Positions 1 through 12,100 of a stretch of DNA of 13,733 nt are shown here, piece by piece. Within the stretch, counting starts at the first letter, position 1. Each line of letters starts with the position of its first letter. The stretch covers positions 1 through 13,733 of the forward strand of contig JAHEXN010000058.1 of NCBI GenBank assembly GCA_023252095.1, given 5' to 3'. The notes under the pieces are model-generated. The model was not told the origin of the DNA and ran no database searches. It saw only the letters and a list, made by a program, of their open reading frames with translations. This DNA comes from Actinomycetes bacterium. Its GTDB lineage: Bacteria; Actinomycetota; Actinomycetes; Propionibacteriales; Nocardioidaceae. The translations under genes and the position numbers were made by a program.

Positions 1-171
1 TCGGACGGGCAGGTCCGCGGTGTTGCCATAGGTGTCCCACCGGATCGAGTGTGGCCGGTCGCGCTCCCAGTCGGTGTAGAGCTCCGGGAACCTGAGCGCG
101 ATGTGCGCGCGCGTGCTCTCCGCCGCCTCGCCGTCGGTGTTCGCGTAGGCGCCCTGGTCGGGGGCGAAGGT
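1..171 (-). other. Start of a KNH/Kre9-type (Ser-Thr-rich anchored) beta domain, truncated by the window
   Basis: Residues 4521-4577. After a short joint (APDQGAYANTDGEAA) the sequence reads LRFPELYTDWERDRPHSIRW and then DTYGNTADLPVR. The W-x-x-x-x-x-x-IRW-x-x-x-GN-x-x-x-x-PVR pattern is typical of the first strands of bacterial domains related to fungal Kre9/KNH, in which PVRIDL would follow. The rest lies beyond base 1. The assignment is by pattern only. Confidence 0.55.
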
Positions 172-3100
172 CTCCGGCACGATGGAGACGAAGGCGTGGT
201 CGAGGTAAGCGTCGTTGCTCGGCCCCGTCTGGAGGTTCGCCTCGAAGCGGTAGCGGAGGCTCCGGGTCCCCAGGGGCAGGATGCGCCGCCCCCCGGCCAG
301 CTCCCACCGGTTCGTGGTGTTCTGCGCCAGCGCGAGGGGCACCGTGGTCCCGATCTGGGTGCCGGTGCCGTCGAGGAAGGTGAGCGTGATCTGGCCGCGG
401 TCGCGCACCGACTCCGCCAGCGAGCGCATGCGGCCGCCGAAGACGACCGCGAGGTCCTGGGAATCGAGCTGGTCCGTGGTGAAGCGGCCGGGGGCCACGA
501 GGTCGATCGTCTGCTCCGCGAAGCCGAGGGCGTTGGGCCCGCCGGTGAAATAGCTGGCGCCGACGAAGGGTGCCGGGTTGGTGGACTTCGTCGTGGCGCC
601 GACGTTCGTGCTCCACCCCGTAACGCCGCTCTCGAAGTCCGGGTTCGCGAGCAGGTTCGACACGAAGCCGGGTAGGCCGGGCCCCGGCAGCCCCTGGTCC
701 GTGAGCGGGTCGCCCGCGTCGATCGTCAGGCTCGAGGACCGCTGGCCCGCCACCAGGTCGAAGACGCGGTAATCGTCCCGCACCACGGCGACGAAGCGCG
801 GCTCGGCGCGGAGCGGATCGACCACCGTCCGCCCGCCCGAGTGGAGGTCGATGAACGCGACGTCGGCCTGGAGGTCCAGGACGTCGGTGAAGTCCTTCGT
901 CCAGAACGCGATCCGCCCGGCGCCGCTCGCGTAGAGGTCGTTGTAGTCGCTGAAGAAGCCCGCCTGGCTGTCGTTGGCGACGAAGAGGTCGTAGCCCGTC
1001 TCGGCCCAGAGGATGTTGCCTCGCACCTCCACGCTGGTGGACGCGTTCTGCACGCGGATGTTGTCGCCCACCGGGGCGTAGAACGTGTTGCTGACGATCC
1101 GGACGTCGGTGCGACCGTCGACGAGGACAGCCTGTTGCAGGTTGCGGTAGACGAGGTTGTGGGTGATGAGCTGGCCGTTCTGCGCGACGATGCCGACGGT
1201 GTTACGCGCGATCCGGTTGAACTGGATCGAGCCGGCGAAGCTCACGCCGTTCGTGTTCGTCTCGATCAGGTTGGCGTGATCCAGGTCGTTGCCGCCGAGC
1301 ACGCCGGAGCCGGTCACGCCGGTCGTGTTTCCGAACACGTGCTGGTTCTGCATCTGCCCGGCGAGCGCCACGCCCGTCGCGTTGCCGGAGATCTCGTTCG
1401 GGAGGGTCGTGCCGACGAAGCCGAGACCGGCGCTGGTGCCCGCGACGGTGGCGCTCACGCCCGTCGTGTTGCCGTGGATGCGGTTGGCGCCGAGCGCCGC
1501 CGCCGCGCCGTACGCGACGCCCACGCTCGCCCCGCGGATGTCGTTGCCCTCGACGAGCCCGGTGAACGGCGCCGACACCGCGACGCCCGTCCCGAACGCG
1601 GCGATGGCGTTGCTCCCGATGTGGCCGCCGGCGCCGGCGAGGAGCGCGATCCCCGTGCTGGTCCCCTCGATCCGGTTATCCCGCACCTCGATGCCGGTGG
1701 CGCCGCCGCCGGAGACGGCGATCCCGCGCGTGCCGCCGGTGACGACGTTGTGCTCCACCACGGCGCCGGTGGTCCCGCCCGTTAGGGTGACGCCGGTGGG
1801 GGACGCGGCGATGATGTTGTGGACGACCTGGACCGCGGAGCCTCCATCCACGGTGACGCCCGACCCGCCGATGGTGTTGCCGGTCAGCGTGACGCGGGCG
1901 CTGCCGGTCACGGTGATCCCGCCGGCCAGCTCGACGTTCTGGAAGACGACGTCGCTGGCCCCGCTGACCGTGACGAGGCCCTGGACGATGGTGGCGACAC
2001 CCGGCGCGCCGAGCACGAGGATCCCGCCGTCGGCCGCCGCCAGCGTCACCGCGTCCCCGTAGGCGCCGGCGTCGACCACGATCACGTCGCCGGGGTTGAG
2101 GTCGTACGCGTCGAGGACCGTCTGGATCGACGGCTTCGGTGTGGCCGGGCTGAGGCCGTCGTTCGCCGTTGCGCCGGCTGCGGTCGTGACCTGATCGCCG
2201 TTCGGGTCGGCGTCGTTGACGTAGTAGATCGTGCCGACCTGGAACACGTTGCCCCGGACGTACACCTCGGGACGGCCCGAGGAGACGTCCTGCCATGTGA
2301 CGAACGGATGCCCGGCGCCGTCGACGGCGAGGGCCAGCGTCTGGGGCGCGCTGAGCGGCGCGATGCCCCGATGGCCCGCGTCGCCCGGAAGTTCCTCGAC
2401 GAACGCCGTCCCGTTCCAGCGCCTCGCGTACATCGCCCGCGTGTCACCCGTCAGGGCCGCGATGCGGTCGTCGAGCCACACGAGGTGCAGGCTTCCGCCG
2501 CCCGCGACGAGCTTCGGCTGGCTGACGGCACCGCCGGTGGCCGACACACCGCCGCCGGTGGCCGCGCCGGTGCCGGCCGCGGCCCACGCTGCGCCGTCGA
2601 AGCTGCGCGCATAGACCTCGGCGTGGCCGCTCGAAGCGTCCTGCCAGGCCGCGAACAGCGAACCGCCGAGGTAGGCGAGGCTCGGGCCGACGCTGGCCCC
2701 CGTCGTGTTGCTGATGCCGCCGCCGGAAGCCGAGCCCGCGAGCTGCGCCCAGGCCCCTCCGCTGTTCTCGCGGACGTAGATCTCGGTGTTGCCGGCCACG
2801 TTCTGGACCCACGCGAGGGCCAGCTTGGTGCCGTCCGTCGCCAACGCGGCATCGCTCACGGCCGTGGCGGAGCCTGAGACTCCGCTGCCGCTCGCGCTGC
2901 CGGCCCCGACCTCCGTCCAGGCAGCCCCGTCGAACCGCCGCACGAAGACGTTCACGACACCGCTGGCGGCGTCCAGCCACGCGACCACCGGACCGGACGC
3001 GGTGGTGACGATGACCGCCCGGTCGGCGGTACCGGTGCCGCTGATCCCTCCGCTGCCGAGCGAGGACCCGAGCGCAACCCATCCACCGGCGCCACCGTTG

Positions 3101-6100
3101 GCGGCCGGATCGAAGCGGGCCACCCGGATGTCGCTCGCGGAGCCCGTGAACTCGGTCCAGGCGACGATCGGGTTGCCCGCGGCATCCAGCGTGAGGCTCG
3201 GCCCGCGCGAGTCTCCGGCGCTGGCGCTGATGCCGCCGCCGTGCGCGCTCCCGGCCAGCTCCTCCCAGCCGGCCGCCGTGTGGCGCGCAAGATAGATGTC
3301 GAAATTGCCGCTCCGGTTGTCGGCCCAGGCCACGTACTGCGCGCTGGCGCTCGCGGCGATACTGGGCTCGAGCGAGAGCCCCGGGTTGCCGCTCAGCCCC
3401 GCCCCGGTGGCCGACCCCGCGAACTCCGACCAGCGTCCGCGGTAGTCCGCACCCGTCGGGAGGGTCGCGCCCGGAGGGGCCTCGGTCGGCGCAGCGAGAC
3501 CCGGATTCGGGGTCGGTGTCGGCGTAGCGAAGTCGCTCGGCACGGCGGACTCGCCGCTCCCGAAGTCCACCAGGTTGCTCGCGCCGCCGCTCGTCTCGGC
3601 GACGCTCAGCCCGGGCGTCGCCTCGATCAGGTCGTCGCCACCCTCGCCGTACAGCAGGTCGTTGCCGCCCTGACCGAAGAGCTGGTCGCCTCCCGAGCCG
3701 GCCTCGTTGCCATTGGTGCCGAAGTCGCCGTACAGGAGATCGACCGCGAGGTCGTCTCCGATCGCGCTCGCGCTGTGGCCGTAGAGGACGTCGTTGTCGG
3801 CGCCGCCGACCAGCAGGTCGCTTCCGGCGTCGCCGGTCAGCGTGTCGTCGCCCGCGCCGCCCAGGATCGTGTCGTTGCCGGCGCCGCCGAAGAGCGAGTC
3901 GTTGCCGCCGTTGCCGAGGATGCGGTCGGCGTCGCTCCCGCCGAGGATCAGGTCGCCGCCGTCGTTGGAGCCCTGGATGAGGTCCTCGCCGGCCCCGCCC
4001 TCGAGCGTGTCGCTGGCACCGCCGCCCCCGAAGATCTGGTCCGCGCCGGCGCCCCCGACGACGGAGTCGGTGCCGGACCCCCCGTCGAGCCAGTCGCCGC
4101 CCGCGCCGCCGAGCAGCGTGTCGTTGCCGGCGCCCCCCATCAGCGTCGCGGTGCCCGTGAAGGCCGCGGCGTCGAGCCGGTTGGCGCCCGGGCCGCCGGC
4201 AAGACGCGCGGCCTCGATGCCCGCCAGGCTGAAGCTGCCACCGCTCGAGCGCGCGAGGCTGGCGTCGGTCAGCGTGAAGTCGGCGTCGTTGTCGGCGACG
4301 ACGCGGTCGAGGCCCGCGCCGCCCGTCAGCGTGGCCGACCCCGTCCAGCGCGTGACGTCGAAGGTGTTGTCGCCGGCACCGCCGCCGAGCGCGGCCTGCT
4401 CGACCGAGGTCAGACCGATGCTGACGCCGTCCGCGCGGGCGAGGTTCCAGTCGCTCAGGGTGAAATCGGTGTCGCTCGTCGAGACGACGCGGTCCGTGCC
4501 GCCGCTGCCGTCGATCGTCGCGACGCCCGTGTAGCCGCTCACGTCGAACACGTTGGCGCTCGGGCCGCCCGTCAGCGAGACCAGCTCGACGCCGTTCAGC
4601 GTGTCGGCGCCCTGGCCGGTGAGGCTCGTGTTCGTGAGCACCATGTCGGCGTCGACGGTCTGCACCACGAGATCGAAGCCGGCGCCGCCGAGAATCTGGT
4701 CGTCGCCCGTGCCGGCCTCGACGTAGTCGTCGCCCCGATCGCCGAAGATCCGGTCGTTGCCGTCCTCGGCGTAGATGAAGTCGTTGTCGTCTCCCCCGGA
4801 GATCTGATCGTTGCCGGCGCCGCCGTGGATCAGGTCGCTGCCGCCCGCGCCGAGGATGGAGTCGTCCCCGGCGTCACCGAAGAGGAAGTCCCTGGCGTCG
4901 CCCCCCACGAGTGTGTCGGCGTCGCCGCCGCCGAACATCGTGTTGGAGCCGGCGTCGCCCGCGAGCTGGTCAGCGCCGGTGCCACCCGAGAGCGTGTCGT
5001 TGCCATCGCCGCCGAAGAGCGTGTCGTTGCCGGCGCCGCCGAAGAGCGTGTCCTCGCCGGCGTCGCCGAAGAGGCTGTCGTTGCCGAGCCCGGCCTCCAG
5101 GCTGTCGTTACCGTCCCCACCGCGCAGGACGTCGTTTCCATCCCCGCCCTGGAGGGTGTCGTTGCCGGCGTCGCCGTTCAGCTCATCGTTGTCGGTGCCG
5201 ATCCGGACCAGCGGGTCCCCGCCGATGAGCAGGTCGTTGCCCTCGCCGCCGCTCAGCGTGTCGTCGCCGGGCCCGCCCTCGAGCGTGTCGTCGCCGGGCC
5301 CGCCCTGGATGAAGTCGTTGCCAGCCCCGCCCACGAGCAGGTCGTTGGCGTCCCCGATGAGCTTGTCGTCGCCCGCCTCGCCGAAGAACTGGACCGGGCC
5401 GGGCCCGCCCGCGATGAGGTGGTCGTTGCCGGCGCCGCCGTGGACGGTGGCCGGCCCCCCGCCCGTCGAGATGATGTCGTCGCCGTCGCCGCCCGTGATC
5501 TCGACCGGGACCATGATGTCCTTGCCGATCGTGATCGTGTCCTTCCCGCTGCCCCCATCGATGACGATCCGGCTGACCTGGGACGGTGCCCACTTCTGGG
5601 TCTCGCCGAACGCCGAGACGGCGATCATGTCGTCGGCGGCGCTCGCCTTGTCGGCGCCCTTGTCGAGGCTCACGCTGAAGTTCTCGTCCTCGACGCCCTT
5701 GTACCCGCCCCGCTGCGAGGCGCGAGGCCCGACGTTGAGCTCGAGCGTCCCGGCCGCATCGACTGTGGACAGCGGCAGCGGGTTCGCGGGCGGGTCGGGG
5801 CAGGCGAAGCTGAACTCGAGCAGCGGTGGGCTCTCGAGCTCGAGGCGCTGGTGGAAGAGCGTGATGAACCCGAAAAACGTGTCGAGGCCGAGCCGCAGCT
5901 CGATGAACGCGACGGCGGTCAGGGCCCCGTCGACGTCGAAGATGCAGAGCGGGCTGGTCTGGAGCTCCGCGAGGATCTCCTTGATCCGCACCTTGCCGTC
6001 GGGTTGCAGGGGTCCCGACGGCCCGTCGGGGTCCGGGTCGTGGAGGTCGAACTCGACGGTCGCCTTGATGCCGCCGCCGACCTCGACCTGCGCCACGATG

Positions 6101-9100
6101 ACGCTCAGCACCGCGCTGAGGTCTAGCTCGCCCTCGAGCACCACCTCGGGGACGTCGGGCCCCGTGCCGTCGGGGTTCTTCCGGTCGCTGACGAAGAAGC
6201 CGTCGAAGATGTCGATGAGGTTCCGGCTCGGGTCGCTGAAGTACTCCTGGAGCCCCGCGGTGTCGTAGCCGAAGGCGAAGTCGATCGTCGCGCCGACCCG
6301 GCCGGTGATCTTGGCGGAGAGCGGCGGCATGGGGAACGGCGGCACCGGGAACGACAGGCTGTAGATGAACTCGAACTTCAGCGCCGGCATGTCGTAGAGG
6401 AACAGATCCACCGGCTGTCCGAGGAGCAACTTGAAGGCGCTCGCCGGGTTCTGGAGGATCGGGAACTGGATCGCGGCGCCGGGCGCGCTGCCGAGCTTGT
6501 TGACCAGGTTCTTGGAGGCGCTCGCACCCGGGATGCCGCCCGCGATGAGGGCATCGAACTGCGCCAGGACGTCGCTCACCGTCTGGGTGACGTGAGGCGC
6601 CACGCTGCTGAAGTCGGTCACGGTGCGGGCGTCGGTGCCGCCGAGGTCGAAGCTCCCGAAGCTGATGAAGATGTTGTTGGCGTCCCCGGTGGGAATGGCG
6701 TTGATGATGCCGACGATCTCGTCGACCGCCTTGATCGCATCCACCATCGTGGCGTCCACGTAGCCGAACAGGGCGGCGAGGTCGAGCAGCGAGAAGGGGC
6801 GGCCGGCGATGTCGGAGAGCACAGGAAGCGGAAACGTCAGGATGTCCAGGACCGGCTGGATCGGCCGGGTCACTTCCTGGACCTTCTCCACGATCGGGCC
6901 CAGGAAGTCGCTCAGGAACGAGCCGAAGTTCAGTTGGACGTTGTCGAACGCGATGTGCGGCGTGTCGCCGACCAGGGCGCCGCCCGTCTTCCAGTGGGCG
7001 AAGTTCCAGTCGAGCACGAAGTCCGCGCTGACCGACGGGAACACGCCCAGCTCGCCGGTCGCCGGGTTGACGAAGCCGGCGGTGATGTCGAGGTTCACGT
7101 GCGCGCCGGCGTCGAGCTCGGCCGTGACGAGATCGCCGACCTGCACCTGTCCGAGCTCGCTCAGCGTGAGGCGGTTGCCGCCGCCGATCGGGTCCTGGAT
7201 GTCGACGCTGAACGTGCCGCCGAAGTGCGTGTGGTCGGTCGCGTCGTCCTTCACCAGGAGGCCGAGGAACGCGAGCTGGCCGGCCACGCTCAGGCCCGGG
7301 ATCGAGACGTCGAAGTCGACGGTCAGCTCGGGACTGGCCGACGTGTCGAAGAAGAAGCCGTCGCTCTTGCTCACGCCGAAGCCGACCTTGAAGTCGAAGC
7401 CCACCTTCACCTGCACGGTGGCCGGGTCGAGCGTGCTGTTGTTGTTGGTGTCCTCGCCGGGGTCCAGGACGCCGTTGCCGTTGACGTCCTCGCCACGGAC
7501 CGCGAGCTTCAGGGCCGGCAGGCCGATGTCGAAGCCGATCGGGACGTTGACGAGCGTGAGGCTCTTCTGCAGCTCGAAGTTGAACTGGCTCCCGTCGGGA
7601 GCCATCTGGATGTCGTCCGTCCCGACGCCGTTGCCGTTGGTGTCCTTGAGGATGTCGAGGCCCGCCGGGCCGAGCGCGTTGAAGATCGTGTTGCGGATCG
7701 TGTTCGGGTCGGTCAGGTTCCGGAGCCCGGCGAGCTGGGTCCGGATCTGGGTGACGAACTGCGCGGCGTCCTTGAGGTGGCCGCCCACGAGCGGCAGCGG
7801 CTTGGCGGAGACCGTGTTGTCGAGCGCGGTCTGGAGCAGCCCGAGCAGCGTGTCGAGGCCGTTGAAGATGGTGGTGAGGTCCAGGGAGACCCCGCTGAAC
7901 AGGCCCGAGAGGTCGGGCGTCGTGACCTGGAGCGTGCCCGGGATGTCGACGAGCGAGCCGATGTGGACGCGCAGCTGGTTATCCGGCACGCCGTCCGGGC
8001 TCCCCGTGCCGCCGGACCCGTGGAGGTCCTGCGTCGTCCCGCCGACCGGGGTCCCGCTCTTGAAGAGCGGCAGGCTCACGTCGAGGCCGCCGACCAGGCT
8101 CACATCCACCATGCTCGTGCTGATCTCGCCCGGGATGAGGTACCGGCCGTCACCGAGCCTGGTGACCTTGGCGGAGACCGTCAGTCCGCCCGTCCCCGTT
8201 CCGACCAGAACGGGGAGGTCGCCGCCGCCGAGCGTGCCGCTCTTGAAATCGACGGTGAACTGTCCCGCGCCCGCATCGCTCACCGCGACGTTCCCGGCAC
8301 CCACCACGGCGAGTGCCGCGAGCGCGGTCTGGATGGCGGCGGCCGTGGCGTTGCGCGGGAGCGACGCGGTCGTCCGGCCCTTGAAGATCAGCGTGAACGT
8401 GTCACTGGCGCCGCCTCCGGCGAGCGTCAGGGTCTGGACTTGGTCGTCGTCCTTGACGGCGACGGTGAACGTCGCCGGGGCGGTCAGGGGGCCGCTCCCG
8501 TCGGCGTCGAGCTTCAGGCTCGCGCCCTGGACGGTCAGGTCGATCAGGCCGAGCTTCACCGAGAAGTTCCCGGAGCCCGTCACGTTCGCGGTGAGCGTCA
8601 GCCCGGTCGTGTCGAGGATGAAGGGCTTCGGGCTCAGGGGGTCGTGCAGGTCGATGCCGAGGTCCAGGTCCAGCCGCACGCCCGCGTTGATCGAGAGGGT
8701 TCCGGTCCCGCTCGCGGTGACGAGGCTCGTGACCACCTGGAGCGCCGTCTTCGCGGCGCCCGCCGGGAGCGCATTCGCCAGCGCCGCTAGGTCGAAGTTG
8801 AGTGGGAGCGACTGGTTGAGCGCCCCCTGGAGCGTGAGGTCGGCCGTCAGGACTCTGTCCACCAGGCTCAGCTCGAACACGGGACCGTCCGTGCCCGGCG
8901 TCTGCGGCACGCCGAGGAACGCGAAGGCCTGCTCGAGCTTCGTCTCCAGAGCCTCCTCGACCCCCTGGAGGCTCTGGGTCGGGTTCGTCTGGAACTGGTC
9001 CACCGCCCCCGCGAACTTGTTCGCGTAGTCGAGCAGCTCGCTCACGCTCTTGCCGACCAGCGGCAGCTCCGCCCCCAGGACGTCGAACCCCGTGAGCTGG

Positions 9101-12100
9101 CCCAGATAGGTGACGGCGCCCTGGATCGCCTGGACGATCTGGGTGAACGTGATGTGCTCGAGGTCGAGGGTCGGCTGGAGGTCGGTGAACGTGACCTTCA
9201 GGGTGCTCGGGTCGGTGATGTCGGGCAGGTCGATCGTGATCTTCGGCGCTCCCGGTAGCGTGCCGAGGAAGCCTCCGTCGACGCTGACCGGCAGCACGAG
9301 CTTCGCCGAGCCCGTGAAGGTGATCGCGCTCGTCACCGAGTTCGGGTGCGCGAGCGTCCAGGCGCCGCGTCCGAGCGTGCCCGCGACGACGAGGTCGTCG
9401 CTCGCGTCGTAGTGGAGGTCGGTGACGACGACGTGCGGCAGCCCGGCGCCGATGTCGCTCCAGACCGGCCTGGTGGTGGCGGGGGTCACCGAGGCGCGGG
9501 ACGCGCCCTGGCTGCCGCCGACCAGCAGCAGGTCGCTCGTCGCGCCCGGGACCAGCTCGACCGTGCGCAGGTCGCCGTCGCCGAGCGCAGCCGTGAGGTT
9601 CCGCCAGTGGGCGCCGGAGTCGAAGGTCACGAACACGTGCGTGTCGTCGATGACGTAGGCGCTGTGCCAGTCGTCCGGATCGAGGACGATGTCGCGGATC
9701 GCGTGACGCGAGGGGTCGCTCGAGTAGGCGGTGGTCGCGAACGCCCCGCCGGCCGCGGTGCGGAGCCTGAGCGTCGTTCCGGACGCGATCCAGGCGACGT
9801 CGGGATTGGCCGCGCCGCCGGCCTTGCCCCCGTAGGCCATCGCGGTGACGGTCCCGAAGAAGTCGCCCGCCGAGGGCCTGAACTCGTCGCCCTCGTCGGT
9901 GGCGCCGTCCAGGTCGTTGTCGATGCGGTCGGCGTTCAGGTTGACGAGCGTTCCCGTTCCCGTCGGGGACAGCAGCGTCAGGTGATCCCCGCGGTCGGTC
10001 GACTCGTAGAGGTAGGCGGTGCCGATCAGCATCCGGCTCGGCGCGACGGTGTCGAGGAGGTACGGGTCGACGAACTGGATCGTCCCGAGATCCCGGTTCG
10101 CACCGGGGTTGATTCCCTCTTCGACGCCGAAGATGGTGTTCTCGCCTCCGACCGGCCCGGCCCCGAGGACTCTCACCCCCACGGACGCCGTGGCCGTCAC
10201 CTGGTCCGAGGCGTTAAGCGTCCGGCGGGTGAACGAGCCGAGCCGCTGGGCGCTCGTGTACTCGAAGGCCGACCCCGGAACGCTCGTCGTGTCGGCGGCC
10301 ACCACGCCGCCGTCGCCCTGGCTGACCTCGATCCACGTGAGCGAGCCCGGCGGGCTCTGCGCGGCGGAGCCGGTGTCCTGCGCGCCGCCGAGGATCGTGT
10401 TGTTCAGGGTGTCGTAGGCGACGGACTGGAGCTCGGTGATCGCGAGGTTGCCGTGCACCGCCTGCCAGTGGCGCTGGCCGGCGACCGTGAAGTCGTACTG
10501 CACCTGCACGTTCCCGACGGCCGTCACGATCAGGGCCTGGAGCGGAAGCGACGGGATCGCCGTCTGGACGACCTGGACCTGGTGGATCGGGTTCGTGCTG
10601 GCGAGGAAGCCCGACCGCGTGCCGGTGATCGCCGGCGGCGGGATCAGCCCGAGCCCTGACACGGCCGGCACGGCGAGGCCCGTGCGGTCCGAGTTGGCGT
10701 CGAGCGTGAAGTTGTACGAGAACGGCACCACCTGGGCGATCGTGTCGCCGACGCCCGTGGAGACCCCCGGGAGGAGGAAGTGAGCCGGCTGCGAGAAGGT
10801 GAAGAGCTGGCCGGCCAGACCCGTGAAGGACTGGGAGACGTCGATCTGGTAGGCGCCGGTCAGGCCCGGCGCCGCGAACCCGGTGACGATCAGATTGCCC
10901 TGGATCGTGACCTGGACGCGGTCGAGCGTGCCCTGGGCCGGGTCGAACGGCGTGATCCCCAGCGAGCCGAGGGGACTCGCGCTGAGCGCCTCGTTATGGA
11001 GCGTGGTGTTCGTCGTGGTGCCGCCCGGGCTTCCCGGGGCGACGAGCCGGTAGATGCCGCCGTCGTCCGCCTCGAGGATGTTGCCCGCCGCGTCGAAGAC
11101 CATGTCGCGCGAGTCGGCGTGCGGCCCGGTGCCCCCGGCGCCGTTGTCCGTGATGGACTCCCACGCGGTGCCGTTCCAGCGGAACAGGCGTCCCGTGAAG
11201 TTCGTGGCGCCGGTCGCGTTCGGAAACGGGCTGGGCTGGCGGTCCCCGGCGATGAAGAGCACGTTCGGGCTCGACCGGTCGGCGAGCATCGAGAAGTGGA
11301 GGTCGCCCTGGCCCCCGGGGTCGATGCCGCCGTTGGCGTCGCCCGGAAGCGGCAACGCCGTCCAGTGAGCGCCGAGGTCGGTCGACCGGAAGATGCCGGC
11401 GAGCCGGGGGCGGCCACCGATCGGGGCGATGAGATCGGCGTAGACGACGTTGTTGCCGGAGCTGTTGTGGATCGACAGCTCGATCCGCGTCGCCGCCCCG
11501 AGGCCGGTCAACGCCGTCGCGCCGGTGCCGTTGACCAGCGTCCACGTCTGGCCCCCGTTGTCGCTCCTGAACACGCCCTGGCCGGGGACCGCGGCGTAGA
11601 AGCGCTGGGTGCTCCCGGGGTCGCCCAGGAGGAAGCTCGCGGCGCCTGCCGGCAGAAGGCTGCCGGTCGCGCCCGAGATCCTGGTCCACGTGACCCCGCC
11701 GTCGGCGCTGCGGAACACACCGCCACCGGCGGTATCGCTGGCTGCGAGGACCACCTGGCCGGTCGGCGTCGTGATCGTCGTGGGCACGATGCTCCGGATG
11801 TCGAGGCCGCCGAACGTGCTCTTGCCGAGCTGGACCCACGTCTGCCCGCCGTCCGTGCTCTTGAGGACACCGACGGCGCGGGGCCCGGTGTCACGGGTGC
11901 TGCTGTACCGGCCGATGCCGGCGAAGAGCGTGTTGCCCGTGGCGTCGAGGGGGCTCAGCGCCAGCGCGCCGACCGCCAGGGACGGCAACGCGTCGGTGAG
12001 CGGCGTCCACGTCGGCGTGGGGCTGGTCGCGTCGGTCGTCTTCCACACGCCGCCCCCCACCGCCCCCACGTACACGACGTTGGCGTTCGACGGGTGCGGG

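Noticed and set aside
1676..2296. Minus-strand frames in other registers (for example 1676-2296, 2444-3082 and 10994-11839)
   Set aside because: They are out of frame with the main gene and Arg/Gly-rich, typical shifted readings of GC-rich coding DNA.
4663..5556. Regular short repeats that could suggest a CRISPR array
   Set aside because: The 27-bp period has no unique spacers and encodes GGxGxDxLx nonapeptides in frame; this is an RTX array.
3241..6126. A 961-codon open frame on the plus strand, and similar long plus-strand frames at 49-675, 841-1785, 1819-2877, 6592-8790 and 9346-10659
   Set aside because: They are exact antisense of the real frame. They stay open because high-GC codons rarely give stops on the opposite strand. 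Their translations are Arg/Ala/Glu/Val-rich with no domains, whereas the minus frame gives clear RTX, Asp-box and beta-helix motifs.
6809..9028. A 739-codon plus-strand frame in another register, and frames such as 11609-12661 and 4811-6268
   Set aside because: They are rich in Ser, Pro and Arg with no recognisable motif, and overlap continuous, domain-matching minus-strand coding sequence.
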